Shown here: positions 17,995 through 27,255 of the stretch, piece after piece
Position numbering within the stretch: position 1 is the first letter of the stretch
How the letters are laid out: the number at the start of each line of letters is the position of its first letter
Assembly: GCF_000264315.1 (NCBI RefSeq)
Contig: NZ_AJXU01000028.1
Span: 334,254 to 398,253, forward strand
From: Rhodanobacter fulvus Jip2
GTDB lineage: Bacteria; Pseudomonadota; Gammaproteobacteria; Xanthomonadales; Rhodanobacteraceae
Direction: 5' to 3'
DNA: 64,000 nt
Position numbers and translations under genes: made by a program
Notes under the pieces: generated by a model
What the model was told of the DNA's origin: nothing
Database searches by the model: none
What the model saw: the letters and a program-made list of their open reading frames with translations, nothing else

Positions 17995-19172
17995 TACTTG
18001 GCGGCCCGCGCCTTCAGGGCGGTGACCGCCGGCAGTTCCTTGCCCTCCAGGAATTCCAGGAACGCGCCGCCGCCGGTGGAGATGTAGGAGACGTCGTCGG
18101 CGATGCCGTACTTGTCCACCGCGGCCAGCGTGTCGCCGCCGCCAGCGATGGAGAACGCGGGCGAGGCGGCGATGGCGCGCGCCAGGGTTTCGGTACCCTT
18201 GCCGAACGCATCGAACTCGAACACGCCGACCGGCCCGTTCCACACCACCGTGCCCGCCTTCGCGATCAGGCCGGCGTAGATTTCCGCCGTGCGCGGGCCG
18301 ATGTCCAGGATCATCTCGTCATCGTTGACCGCGTCGACCGCCTTCACCGTGGCCGGCGCCTGCGCGGAGAACGTGGGCGCCACCACCACGTCGACCGGCA
18401 TCGGTACTTCGGCGCCACGCGCCTTGGCGTCGGCCAGCACCTTTTTGGCGGCGTCGATCAGGTCGGGCTCGTACAGCGAGTTACCGATCGGCAGGCCCAT
18501 CGCCGCGATGAAGGTGTTGGCGATGCCGCCGCCCACGATGAGCTGGTCGACCTTGCCGATGAGGTTGTCCAGCAAGGTCAGCTTGGTGGAAACCTTGGAG
18601 CCGGCCACGATTGCCAGCAGCGGCCGCGCGGGCTCCTGCAGCGCCTTGCCCAGCGCGTCGAGTTCCGCCGACAGCAACGGGCCGGCCGCGGCGACCGGGG
18701 CAAACTTGATCACGCCATGGGTGGAAGCCTGGGCGCGATGCGCGGTGCCGAACGCGTCCATCACGAAGATGTCGCACAACGCGGCATATTTCTGCGCCAG
18801 CGCGTCGTCGTCCTTGCCCTCGCCCACGTTCATGCGGCAGTTTTCCAGCACCACCACTTCGCCGGCCGCCACGTCCACGCCATCGAGGTAATCGGTCACC
18901 AGCCGCACCGGCGAGCCAAGCTGCTCGCCCAGCCAGGCGGCCACTGGCGCCAGCGAAGAGTCGGCATCGAACTGGCCTTCCTTCGGACGGCCCAGATGCG
19001 ACAGCACCAGCACCCTGGCGCCGGCATCGCGCGCGGCGCGGATCGTGGGCAGGGCCGCGTCCAGGCGCTGGGTGGAGGTGATGTGGCCGTTGTCGATCGG
19101 CACGTTCAGGTCTTCGCGGATCAATACGCGCTTGTCGCGCAGATCGAGATCGCTCATGCGGGTGACGGACAC
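17994..19172 (-). CDS. pgk: Phosphoglycerate kinase
   Basis: This glycolytic enzyme transfers phosphate between 1,3-bisphosphoglycerate and ADP. Diagnostic stretches are [68 protein letters not shown] and [12 protein letters not shown]. The GTG at 19172 is preferred: GGAG lies seven bases upstream and the resulting [11 protein letters not shown] resembles the start of xanthomonad PGKs; the internal ATG at 19157 lacks a good ribosome site. Length is 392 residues. It is followed by an overlapping HAD phosphatase gene. Confidence 0.96.
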   Translation of the reverse strand: MSVTRMSDLDLRDKRVLIREDLNVPIDNGHITSTQRLDAALPTIRAARDAGARVLVLSHLGRPKEGQFDADSSLAPVAAWLGEQLGSPVRLVTDYLDGVDVAAGEVVVLENCRMNVGEGKDDDALAQKYAALCDIFVMDAFGTAHRAQASTHGVIKFAPVAAAGPLLSAELDALGKALQEPARPLLAIVAGSKVSTKLTLLDNLIGKVDQLIVGGGIANTFIAAMGLPIGNSLYEPDLIDAAKKVLADAKARGAEVPMPVDVVVAPTFSAQAPATVKAVDAVNDDEMILDIGPRTAEIYAGLIAKAGTVVWNGPVGVFEFDAFGKGTETLARAIAASPAFSIAGGGDTLAAVDKYGIADDVSYISTGGGAFLEFLEGKELPAVTALKARAAK

Positions 19173-19304
19173 GGCAGGACTCCAGTGATATGTTTGGATG
19201 ACCGCCCGGGCCAGGGCGGCCGGGCAGGAACCGCCTATTGTCCGGCGCGGCCCGCGCTGACGCAAACCGGGGCACCCTTCCGGACCACCTGCAGGAGACG
19301 CGCC

Positions 19305-19961
19305 TTGAGCCCTACCCTGACCCTGTACGGTTACTGGCGCTCCAGCGCCGTCTACCGCGTACGCATCGCGCTGAACCTCAAGGCGCTGGATTACCACTAC
19401 CAGCCGCTGCACCTGCTGCGCGACGGCGGCGAGCAGCATGGCGCCGATTACCGCGCCTTGAACCCGCAACAACTGATCCCCTGCCTGCTCGACGGCGACC
19501 GCGCCATCACCCAGTCGCTGGCGATCATGGAATACCTGGACGAGACCTTCCCCGAACCGGCCCTGCTGCCATCCGACAGCCGCGGCCGCGCGCGGGTGCG
19601 CGAGCTGGCGATGGCGGTGGCCTGCGACATCCATCCGCTGGGCAACCTGCGTGTGCTGCAACGCCTGGAAGCGCAGTTCGGTGCCGACGACGTGCAACGC
19701 GCGGAATGGTCGCGGCACTGGATCGCGACGGGGTTCGACGCGCTGGAAGCGATGCTGGCCGACAACCCCGCCACCGGCCGTTTCTGCCACGGCGACACCC
19801 CCGGCCTGGCCGACGCCTGCCTGGTTCCCCAGTTCTACAACGCCTTGCGCTGGAAGCTGCCGCTGGAAAACTACCCCACGTTGCAACGCATCCACGCCGC
19901 CTGCAACGAGCTGGAGGCGTTCCAGCGAGCCGCGCCGGAAAGGCAGCCGGACGCCGTTTGA
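19305..19961 (+). CDS. maiA: Maleylacetoacetate isomerase (zeta-class GST)
   Basis: A protein of 218 residues that starts at a TTG with GCAGGAG eight bases upstream; no in-frame ATG is better placed. The N-terminal thioredoxin fold shows the zeta-type [16 protein letters not shown] (the catalytic Ser region) and [12 protein letters not shown] with the cis-Pro; [13 protein letters not shown] binds glutathione. The C-terminal helical domain has [14 protein letters not shown]. It isomerises maleylacetoacetate to fumarylacetoacetate in tyrosine or gentisate breakdown. Partner genes (fahA, hmgA) are not nearby. Confidence 0.9.
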   Translation: MSPTLTLYGYWRSSAVYRVRIALNLKALDYHYQPLHLLRDGGEQHGADYRALNPQQLIPCLLDGDRAITQSLAIMEYLDETFPEPALLPSDSRGRARVRELAMAVACDIHPLGNLRVLQRLEAQFGADDVQRAEWSRHWIATGFDALEAMLADNPATGRFCHGDTPGLADACLVPQFYNALRWKLPLENYPTLQRIHAACNELEAFQRAAPERQPDAV

Positions 19962-19966
19962 CGATC

Positions 19967-20159
19967 CCTTCTCCCGCTCGCGGGAGAAGGTGCCCGACAG
20001 GGCGGATGAGGGCGCTCTTGCTCGACGCCCGCGAAAAGCTCCCCCTCAGCCCTTCGGGCAGCTCCCCCGCGAGCGGGGGAGCAAGAGCGTTTTCGGCGAC
20101 CCTCCCGCGGGCGGGGGAGCAACAGCGTTTTCGGCAGCTCTCCCGCGTACGGGGAGCAA
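19967..20159. repeat. Cluster of GC-rich hairpins between convergent genes
   Basis: CCTTCTCCCGC, TC, GCGGGAGAAGG (19967-19990) is a perfect hairpin followed by GTGCCCGACAGGGCGGATGA. GCTCCCCCGC, GA, GCGGGGGAGC (20061-20082) is another, with decayed copies near 20100-20122 and 20137-20157. The stretch AGCGTTTTCGGC is repeated after the hairpins, giving a 39-40 bp direct-repeat rhythm. Related to the repeats at 14824, 29684 and 63964. It probably ends both maiA and the stress-protein transcript. Confidence 0.8.
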
Positions 20160-20161
20160 GA

Positions 20162-21040
20162 TCACTGTTGCGCCCGCACCAGCAGCACGTCGCTGGGCAC
20201 GGCCGGCACAATGCGCCGCGAGGTGCCGCCCACCAGCAGATGAAAGGCCAGGCCGCGGCGGAAAGCGCTGATCACCACCAGATCCGCCTCTTCCCGCACG
20301 ACATGGTCGCGCAACACGATTTCCGGGTGGCCGTGTTCGATCATCGGCACGACGCGCTCCCTCACCTCGGCGGCGAGCGGCGTGTCGTCGAGGAACGAGC
20401 GCATCGTGGCCATTTCCATGCGGGCCAGGTCGCTGCTGTGGTCCGCGTCCAGCCACAACGAGGTGTACGGGATATCCAGCACGTGCATCAACGCCAGTCG
20501 GGCCGCGGGAAACCACTGGGCGGCGGTGGTCAGGCCGACGCGGGATTCGGCGGTGAAATCGGTACCGACCACCACGTTGGCGTAGGCGTCGTGTGGCCGG
20601 CTCTTGACCACCAGCAACGAGGCTGGCGACTTGCGCAGCAATTGCTCGGTGACGCGCCCCAGCGCACTGGGTGAGGACGGCTCGGACGCGCCCAGCACGA
20701 TCAGGTCGCAGCCCTGTTGCGCGGCGGTGTCGAGAATGGCGTCGGCCGGGTTGCCATCGGCCACGTGGATGGTGAGGTCGGCGATCTCCTGGCGCAGATC
20801 GCGGCGGATCTGGCGCTCCACCAGGACCGGGCTGGCGTGGCCCTGTCGCCACGATGGCTGGTTGATCGGCGACAACTCGTCCTCGACGGGACACGACTGC
20901 ACGTGCACGACATGCAGCGGCACCTGCCACTGTCGGGCCAGTTGCGCGGCGCGATCCAGGGCGCGGTCGCCGTGGCTGCGCAGATCCGTCGCCAGCAGTA
21001 TTTTTTGCGGTGGCGCGAGGCTTGAAGCGATCGCGGTCAT
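20162..21040 (-). CDS. Tandem-domain universal stress protein
   Basis: A cytoplasmic protein of 292 residues with two UspA-like domains. Domain one starts KILLATDLRSHGDRALDRA and ends with ALGRVTEQLLRKSPASLLVV; domain two starts VVVGTDFTAESR and ends LLVGGTSRRIVPAVPSDVLLV. The G-2x-G-9x-G(S/T) nucleotide loop is only partly kept in each, so ATP binding is uncertain. The ATG at 21040 follows GGAGAG. It is divergent from the Mrp antiporter operon, with about 225 bp between the starts. Confidence 0.9.
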   Translation of the reverse strand: MTAIASSLAPPQKILLATDLRSHGDRALDRAAQLARQWQVPLHVVHVQSCPVEDELSPINQPSWRQGHASPVLVERQIRRDLRQEIADLTIHVADGNPADAILDTAAQQGCDLIVLGASEPSSPSALGRVTEQLLRKSPASLLVVKSRPHDAYANVVVGTDFTAESRVGLTTAAQWFPAARLALMHVLDIPYTSLWLDADHSSDLARMEMATMRSFLDDTPLAAEVRERVVPMIEHGHPEIVLRDHVVREEADLVVISAFRRGLAFHLLVGGTSRRIVPAVPSDVLLVRAQQ

Positions 21041-21264
21041 GCGCGCTCTCCGTGGTCCCGACAGGTTGACATGATGGTGCGCCCGGCCGGTTCGACGCCG
21101 AAAGCGCACAACGACTATAGAGCTTTGCGAGTAGATCGACGCGGCCTGTAGACTCGGGAAATGGCGCCCGTTTTCGCGACTCATGCCTTCCGTCCGCGGA
21201 AGCGCGTGGCGATGCGTGCGCTGCGCGACCGGTGCTGCCGGCGTATTCCCCGAACGGTGGCCCG

Positions 21265-24159
21265 ATGCCTTACGACTCCGCTGCACTCGCCATGCTCAGC
21301 CTGCCCTTTCTGGCCAGCGTGGTCGTGCTCATGGTGCGTGGGCGGCAGTGGGCAACATGGCTGATGATCGCCACCGCGGCGGCGTGCCTGCTGCTGGCGG
21401 TGGGCATCTATCCGGCGATGGATGGCGGCCACGCGCTGCGCCACGTCATCCATTGGGTGCCGTCGCTGGGACTGGATCTGGTGCTGCGCGTGGACGGCTT
21501 CAGCTGGCTGTTCCTGATGCTGATCTGCGGCATCGGTCTGCTGGTGGGCGTGTATGCCCGCTACTACATGCCGCCGGACGATCCGCTGGACCGCTTCTGC
21601 GCGCTGTTGCTGGCGTTCATGGGCTCGATGCTGGGCATCGTGATGTCCGGCAACGTGATCCAGCTGGTGTTTTTCTGGGAGCTGACCAGCATCTTCTCGT
21701 TCCTGCTGATCGGCTACTGGAACCAGGGTGCGTCGGCGCGCGAGGGTGCGCGCATGGCGTTGATCGTCACCGCCGGTGGCGGCTTGTGCCTGTTCGCGGG
21801 AATGATGCTGCTGGGGCACATCGTGGGCAGCTATGACCTGGATGTGATCCTGGCGGCCGGCGAGCGGGTGCGCGCCGATGCGTTGTACACACCGATGCTG
21901 GTGCTGGTGCTGCTGGGTGCATTGACCAAGAGCGCGCAGTTCCCGTTCCATTTCTGGCTGCCGCAGGCGATGTCGGCGCCGACGCCGGTGTCAGCGTTCC
22001 TCCATTCGGCCACCATGGTCAAGGCGGGTGTGTTCCTGCTGCTGCGCTTCTGGCCGGTGCTGTCGGGTACCGACGCCTGGTTCTGGCTAGTGGGCGGCAC
22101 CGGCCTGCTGACCCTGCTGCTGGGCGCCACCGCGGCCGTGTTCCAGCAGGATCTGAAAGCGGTGCTGGCCTATTCGACGATCAGCCATCTCGGCCTCATC
22201 ACCATGCTGATCGGCCTGGGCAGCACGCTGGGCGCGGTGGCGGCGATCTTCCACATCGTCAACCACGCGACGTTCAAGGCCTCGCTGTTCATGGCCGCCG
22301 GCGCGGTGGATCACGAGGCCGGCACGCGCGACTTGCGGCGGCTGGGCGGCTTGCGTCATTTCATGCCGATCACGGCCACGCTGGCGGTGATCGCCAGCGC
22401 CGCGATGGCTGGCGTGCCGTTGCTCAACGGCTTCCTGTCCAAGGAAATGTTCTTCGCGGTGGCGCTGACCACCCATCGCGGCCCCGCGGTAGACATGGCC
22501 GCCGCCGCGATCGCCGTGCTGGCCAGCGCTTTCAGCGTGGTTTATTCACTGCGCTTCGCCGTGGGCGTGTTCTTCGGTCCCGCGCGCGACGATTACCCCC
22601 GCCAGCCCCACGAGCCGCCGCGCTGGATGCGCCTGCCGATCGGCCTGCTGGCGCTGGCCTGCGTGCTGGTGGGCATGCTGCCGGCGCGGGTGATCGGGCC
22701 GCCGCTGCGGGCGGCCGCGTATTCAGTGCTGGGCGAGGACACACCCACGTTCAGCCTGGCGGTGTGGCATGGGCTGACCCCACCGCTGTTCATGAGCGCG
22801 ATCGCGCTGGTGGCCGGATGCGTCGTCTATGTGGTGCTGCGCGGTTATTTCGCGGGGCGTGAAACGCTGCCGCTGCTCGGCCGGTTCAGCGGCCGGCGGA
22901 TGTTCGAGTGGGTGCTGACGCTGCTCACCGCCACGTTGCCGGCGGCATTGGAGGGTGCGTTCCCCAGCCGCCGGCTGCAACCGCAATTGCTGTTGATCGT
23001 GCTGGCCGCGTCGCTGGCGGCGGGCACGGCGATGTGGGGTTCGTCGCTGCCGCTGTCGTTGCATGGGTCCGGTGTCGACCCCGCGTTTGCACTGCTGTGG
23101 CTGCTCGGTGGCGCCTGCGCGGTGGGCGCCGCGACGCAGGCGAAATTCCATCGACTCGCCGCGCTGCTGCTCACCGGCGGCGCCGGCCTGGTGTCGTGCA
23201 TCAGTTTCGTGTGGTTGTCGGCGCCGGATCTGGCGGCGACCCAGCTGCTGGTCGAGGTGGTCACCGCGATCGTGATCCTGCTCGGCCTGCGCTGGCTGCC
23301 CAAGCGCATCAGCGGCATGGCGCCGGATACGCGCCGTGCCCGCCTGCGCCGCCACCGCGACATGGTGATTGCCGCCGGCGTGGGGTTGGGGCTGGCGACG
23401 TTGGCCTATGCGGCCATGCTGCATCCGGTGGCGGATTCGATCTCGCACTTTTTCCTGGAGCGCGCGTACACCGAGGGCGGCGGCCACAACGTGGTCAACG
23501 TGATCCTGGTCGATTTCCGCGGCTTCGACACCATGGGCGAAATCAGCGTGCTGGCGATCGTGGCGCTGACGGTGTTCGCCCTGCTGCGCCGCTTCCGTCC
23601 GGCGATCGAAAGCGTGGACGCGCCCGCACAGCAACGGTTGCAGGCGGCTTTCGAGGCTTCCGACAACGGTGCCACCACGTCGGTGGTGGCCGATTACCTG
23701 CGCATCCCGGGGTTGATCGTGCAGCTGATGGCACCGGTGATCGTGCTGTTCGGCCTGCATCTGTTCCTGCGCGGACACGACCTGCCCGGTGGCGGATTTG
23801 CCGCCGGCATCACCGTGTCGGTGGCGCTGGTGCTGCTGTACATGGCGCGCGGCGCGCGCTGGGTGGAGGTGCGCCTGCGGGTGGCGCCGTTGCGCTGGAT
23901 CGGCGCCGGTCTGCTGCTGGCGGTGAGCACGGGCCTGGGCTCGATCGCGTTCGGCTACCCGTTCCTCACCTCGCACTCGCGCCACGCCGAGGTGCCGCTG
24001 CTGGGCGAACTGCCGCTGGCCACGGCGATGCTGTTCGACCTGGGCGTGTTCTGCGTGGTGGTGGGCGCCACCTCGTTGATGCTGGTGGCACTGGCGCACC
24101 AGTCGCTGCGGCGGCCGCGGGTGCTGGAAATGGCTGCTGAAAGCGGGGAGGAGCGCTGA
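21265..24159 (+). CDS. mrpA: Monovalent cation/proton antiporter subunit A, fused A+B type (MrpA/PhaAB)
   Basis: A protein of 964 residues, largest subunit of the Mrp/Pha/Mnh complex, which exchanges Na+ or K+ for protons across the inner membrane. The N-terminal two-thirds resemble NuoL: FFWELTSIFSFLLIGYW, KSAQFPFHFWLPQAMSAPTPVSAF and LAYSTISHLGLI. The middle holds a DUF4040-like part (LLVEVVTAIVILLGLRWLP), and the C-terminus (from about residue 820) is an MrpB domain with LRGHDLPGGGFAAGI. The fusion with B marks a group-2 operon. The stop overlaps subunit C by one base (TGATG). Confidence 0.94.
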   Translation: MPYDSAALAMLSLPFLASVVVLMVRGRQWATWLMIATAAACLLLAVGIYPAMDGGHALRHVIHWVPSLGLDLVLRVDGFSWLFLMLICGIGLLVGVYARYYMPPDDPLDRFCALLLAFMGSMLGIVMSGNVIQLVFFWELTSIFSFLLIGYWNQGASAREGARMALIVTAGGGLCLFAGMMLLGHIVGSYDLDVILAAGERVRADALYTPMLVLVLLGALTKSAQFPFHFWLPQAMSAPTPVSAFLHSATMVKAGVFLLLRFWPVLSGTDAWFWLVGGTGLLTLLLGATAAVFQQDLKAVLAYSTISHLGLITMLIGLGSTLGAVAAIFHIVNHATFKASLFMAAGAVDHEAGTRDLRRLGGLRHFMPITATLAVIASAAMAGVPLLNGFLSKEMFFAVALTTHRGPAVDMAAAAIAVLASAFSVVYSLRFAVGVFFGPARDDYPRQPHEPPRWMRLPIGLLALACVLVGMLPARVIGPPLRAAAYSVLGEDTPTFSLAVWHGLTPPLFMSAIALVAGCVVYVVLRGYFAGRETLPLLGRFSGRRMFEWVLTLLTATLPAALEGAFPSRRLQPQLLLIVLAASLAAGTAMWGSSLPLSLHGSGVDPAFALLWLLGGACAVGAATQAKFHRLAALLLTGGAGLVSCISFVWLSAPDLAATQLLVEVVTAIVILLGLRWLPKRISGMAPDTRRARLRRHRDMVIAAGVGLGLATLAYAAMLHPVADSISHFFLERAYTEGGGHNVVNVILVDFRGFDTMGEISVLAIVALTVFALLRRFRPAIESVDAPAQQRLQAAFEASDNGATTSVVADYLRIPGLIVQLMAPVIVLFGLHLFLRGHDLPGGGFAAGITVSVALVLLYMARGARWVEVRLRVAPLRWIGAGLLLAVSTGLGSIAFGYPFLTSHSRHAEVPLLGELPLATAMLFDLGVFCVVVGATSLMLVALAHQSLRRPRVLEMAAESGEER

Positions 24160-24497
24160 TGGAGCTGGTACTGGCGCTGGCAATCGGTGTGCTTGCGGCC
24201 TCGGGCGTGTGGCTGCTGCTGCGCCCGCGCACGTTCCAGGTGATCATCGGCCTCACCCTGATTTCCTACGCGGTGAACCTGTTCATCTTCTGCATCGGCG
24301 GCTTGCGCACGGGTGCCGACCCGGTGTTGCGCGAGGGCGCCGACATCGCGCAATACACCGATCCGCTGCCACAGGCGCTGGTGCTGACGGCGATCGTGAT
24401 CAGCTTTGCCACCACCGCGTTGTTCCTGGTGGTGCTGCTGGCCTCGCGCGGCCTCACCGGCAACGACCACGTCGACGGCAAGGACGGCACGCCATGA
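24159..24497 (+). CDS. mrpC: Antiporter subunit C (NuoK-like)
   Basis: A protein of 112 residues with three membrane helices. LRPRTFQVIIGLTLISYAVN and LPQALVLTAIVISFATTALF are the conserved NuoK/MrpC segments, including the helix-2 region that carries charged residues in complex I. A short polar tail ends in DHVDGKDGTP. It is overlapped at both ends (TGATG with A, ATGA with D), so the operon is tightly coupled. Confidence 0.94.
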   Translation: MELVLALAIGVLAASGVWLLLRPRTFQVIIGLTLISYAVNLFIFCIGGLRTGADPVLREGADIAQYTDPLPQALVLTAIVISFATTALFLVVLLASRGLTGNDHVDGKDGTP

Positions 24498-26062
24498 GCG
24501 CGCATCTGTTGGTGTTGCCGATCGTGCTGCCGCTGCTGGTGGCCGGGCTGCAACTATTGCTGGGGGAGCGGCGACGACGGCTTGTGGCCACGTTGAGCGT
24601 GGCCTCCTGCGTGGCGCTGGTGTTGCTGGCCGCCGCGCTGCTGATGGGCGTGAGTGGCGCATCAGCCGGCGACGGCCTGACGGCGGTCTACCGTATCGGC
24701 GACTGGCCGGCGCGCTTCGGCATCGTGCTGGTGGCCGACCGGCTGTCGGTGCTGATGCTGCTGCTTACGGCGGTGCTGGCGCTGGCCCTGCTGCCGTGTG
24801 CGCTGGACCGCTGGCAACAGCCCGGCGGCCCGGTGCAGCCGATGTTCCAGTTCCTGCTGATGGGCTTGAACGGCACCTTCCTCACCGGCGACCTGTTCAA
24901 TCTGTTCGTGTTCTTCGAGGTGCTGCTGGCGGCCACGTATGGCCTGGCGCTGCATCGGCCGGGTGCGCGTCGGGTCAGCGCCGGCTTGCACTACATCGCG
25001 GTCAACCTGCTTGCCTCGATGCTGTTCCTGGTGGGCGTCAGCCTGATCTTCGGGGTCACCGGCACGCTCAACATGGCGGCGCTGGCCCAACTGATTCCCA
25101 CCGTACCGGACAACACGCGCGCCTTGCTGCATGCCGGCGCCGCGATCCTGGGCGTGGCCTTCCTGGTGAAGGCGGCGATGTGGCCGCTGGGGTTCTGGCT
25201 GCCGCGCACCTATGCCGCGGCGACGTCGCCGGTGGCGGCCATGTTCGCGATCATGACCAAGGTGGGCATCTACGTGCTGCTGCGGTTGAGCCTGCTGCTG
25301 TTCGGCAGCGGCGCGGGCCCGGCCTCGGCCGATTTTGGCGACACCTGGCTGTTGTGGGGCGGCATGGCGACCGTGGTGGTCGGGGTGGTCGGCATGCTGG
25401 GCGCGCGCGACCTGGGCAAGCTGGCCGGCTACAACGTGCTCATTTCCTCGGGCACCCTGCTCGGCGCGATCGGCCTGCAGCATCCGGCGGTCACCGCCGG
25501 TGCGCTGGCTTACCTGGTGATCTCCACCCTGGCGATTGCCGCGTTCTTCCTGCTGGCCGGCATGCTGGCGCCGGACGACGAAACCGAGGCGACAGCCTTG
25601 CTGGAACCGTACGACCCGACCGGTGAGGCGCTGTACGCGGACGAAGACGAGCACCGCGCCACGCTGCCGGCGCCGGTGGCACTGCTGGGCATGTGTTTCC
25701 TGGTCTGCGCGCTGGTGCTGGCCGGGTTGCCGCCGTTGTCCGGCTTCCTGGCCAAATTCGCCCTGCTGGCGCCGATGCTGGAAACCGGCGCGGGACGCGG
25801 TGCGACAGCTTTGTTCACGCTGGTAGTGGTGGCGGGTTTCTGCACGGTGATCGCGATGTGCCGCACCGGCATCCAGATCTTCTGGGCCGATGAGGATTGG
25901 GCCTTCCCTCCCATTCGCCTGGGTGAAGCCGTGTCGGTGCTGCTCCTGCTGGGATCCTGCCTGGCCTTGAGCGTCTGGGCCGACGCGCCGCTGCGCTACC
26001 TGGCGGCCACCGCCGAGCAGTTGCACGCGCCGGCCCATTACATCCGCGCGGTGTTCCCGTGA
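24494..26062 (+). CDS. mrpD: Antiporter subunit D (NuoM/N-like)
   Basis: A polytopic protein of 522 residues related to the antiporter-type subunits of complex I. Key segments are GDLFNLFVFFEVLLAATYGL with the conserved helix-5 Glu, AAMWPLGFWLPRTYAAATSP with the helix-7 Lys region, and ARDLGKLAGYNVLISSGTLL. A 40-residue acidic loop (around residues 358-395, DDETEATALLEPYDP) is a noticeable insertion. ATGA overlap with C and GTGA overlap with E. Confidence 0.94.
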   Translation: MSAHLLVLPIVLPLLVAGLQLLLGERRRRLVATLSVASCVALVLLAAALLMGVSGASAGDGLTAVYRIGDWPARFGIVLVADRLSVLMLLLTAVLALALLPCALDRWQQPGGPVQPMFQFLLMGLNGTFLTGDLFNLFVFFEVLLAATYGLALHRPGARRVSAGLHYIAVNLLASMLFLVGVSLIFGVTGTLNMAALAQLIPTVPDNTRALLHAGAAILGVAFLVKAAMWPLGFWLPRTYAAATSPVAAMFAIMTKVGIYVLLRLSLLLFGSGAGPASADFGDTWLLWGGMATVVVGVVGMLGARDLGKLAGYNVLISSGTLLGAIGLQHPAVTAGALAYLVISTLAIAAFFLLAGMLAPDDETEATALLEPYDPTGEALYADEDEHRATLPAPVALLGMCFLVCALVLAGLPPLSGFLAKFALLAPMLETGAGRGATALFTLVVVAGFCTVIAMCRTGIQIFWADEDWAFPPIRLGEAVSVLLLLGSCLALSVWADAPLRYLAATAEQLHAPAHYIRAVFP

Positions 26063-26544
26063 GGCGCTGGCTGCGACATCCGCTGATGGCCGGCTTCCTG
26101 CTGCTGGCCTGGCTGCTGCTGCGGCAGAGCCTGGCGCCGGCCACGGTGGTCAGCGGCGTGGTGATCGCGCTGGGGTTGGCGTGGGCGTTCGGCAAGCTGC
26201 GCCCGCCGCGGGCGCGGGTGCGTCACTACCCGCTGCTGGGCAAGCTGCTGCTGCGGGTCGTGCGCGACATCGTGCGCTCCAACCTGGCGGTGGCGTGGAT
26301 CGTGCTGCGCCGGCGCGGGCGGTTCACTTCGGGCTTCGTCGCGATCCCGCTTGAACTCACCGATCATTACGGCCTGGCGGTGCTGGCCTGCATCATCACC
26401 TCGACACCGGGCACGATCTGGGTCGATCACGACTCGGCCCGCAACGTGTTGCTGATCCACGTGCTGGACCTGGTCGACGAGGCAAGCTGGATCGACACCA
26501 TCAAGCAGCGCTACGAGCGGCCCCTGCTGGAGATCTTCCAATGA
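26059..26544 (+). CDS. mrpE: Antiporter subunit E
   Basis: A protein of 161 residues starting at a GTG that overlaps the stop of subunit D (GTGA). Two N-terminal helices (8-38) are followed by the MrpE signature LRVVRDIVRSNLAVAWIVLR and the soluble part with ACIITSTPGTIWVDHDSARN and LIHVLDLVDE. MrpE is needed for assembly of the complex. Confidence 0.92.
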   Translation: MRRWLRHPLMAGFLLLAWLLLRQSLAPATVVSGVVIALGLAWAFGKLRPPRARVRHYPLLGKLLLRVVRDIVRSNLAVAWIVLRRRGRFTSGFVAIPLELTDHYGLAVLACIITSTPGTIWVDHDSARNVLLIHVLDLVDEASWIDTIKQRYERPLLEIFQ

Positions 26545-26572
26545 GCCCCCTACCGATGAGAGGCTCATGCCC

Positions 26573-26854
26573 ATGAGCCACGACTTCCTCGCGTTCGCCA
26601 TCGTGGCGGCGCAATACCTGCTGCTGCTGGCAATGGCCTTCTCGATCATCCGCATGGTGCGCGGCCCGCGCGCGCAGGACCGCGTGCTGGCGCTGGACGC
26701 GCTGTACGTGAACGCGATGCTGTTGCTGCTGAGCATCGGCATCCGCACCGGCAGCGAGCTGTACGTGGAGGCCGGCCTGATCATCGCCCTGCTGGGCTTT
26801 GCCGGCACGCTGGCGTTTTCCAAGTTCCTGCTGCGCGGCGAGGTGATCGAATGA
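26573..26854 (+). CDS. mrpF: Antiporter subunit F
   Basis: A protein of 93 residues with three helices, including SIIRMVRGPRAQDRVLALDA, the MrpF hallmark with the conserved Asp on the second line. The ATG at 26573 lies nine bases after GAGAGG; an in-frame ATG at 26567 is too close to that site. A 28-bp gap separates it from subunit E, the only real gap in the operon. Confidence 0.92.
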   Translation: MSHDFLAFAIVAAQYLLLLAMAFSIIRMVRGPRAQDRVLALDALYVNAMLLLLSIGIRTGSELYVEAGLIIALLGFAGTLAFSKFLLRGEVIE

Positions 26855-27204
26855 ACCATCTCGACGCCTTGCCGCCGTGGGCTGCCGTACTGGTCGGCGT
26901 GCTGGTATTGCTGGGATCGGGCTTCGCCTTCACCGGCTCACTGGGCCTGCTGCGCCTCAAGGATTTTTACAAGCGCGTGCATGCGCCCACGCTGGGCACC
27001 ACCCTCGGCGCGTTCTTCATGCTGGCCGGCTCGATCCTCTGCTTCTCGGTGGTGCACGGGCGGCCGATTTTCTACGAGATCCTGATCGGCGTGTTCCTCA
27101 CCCTGACCACGCCGATCACGCTGATGATGCTGGTGCGCGCGGCGCTGTATCGCAATCGGGTGGAGGAAGCACAGGAGCCGCCCCGGCGCACCACGCTGGA
27201 ATGA
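26851..27204 (+). CDS. mrpG: Antiporter subunit G
   Basis: A protein of 117 residues with three helices. The signature LGLLRLKDFYKRVHAPTLGT is followed by ILIGVFLTLTTPITLMMLVRAA. It ends the operon and overlaps subunit F by ATGA. With A(B), C, D, E and F this completes a group-2 Mrp set; whether Na+ or K+ is the ion in vivo cannot be read from sequence. Confidence 0.92.
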   Translation: MNHLDALPPWAAVLVGVLVLLGSGFAFTGSLGLLRLKDFYKRVHAPTLGTTLGAFFMLAGSILCFSVVHGRPIFYEILIGVFLTLTTPITLMMLVRAALYRNRVEEAQEPPRRTTLE

Positions 27205-27255
27205 GGCGCGGACGTTGTCCTTTGTGGGCGCCCGTTTAGAGAGCCGCCCGAGGAA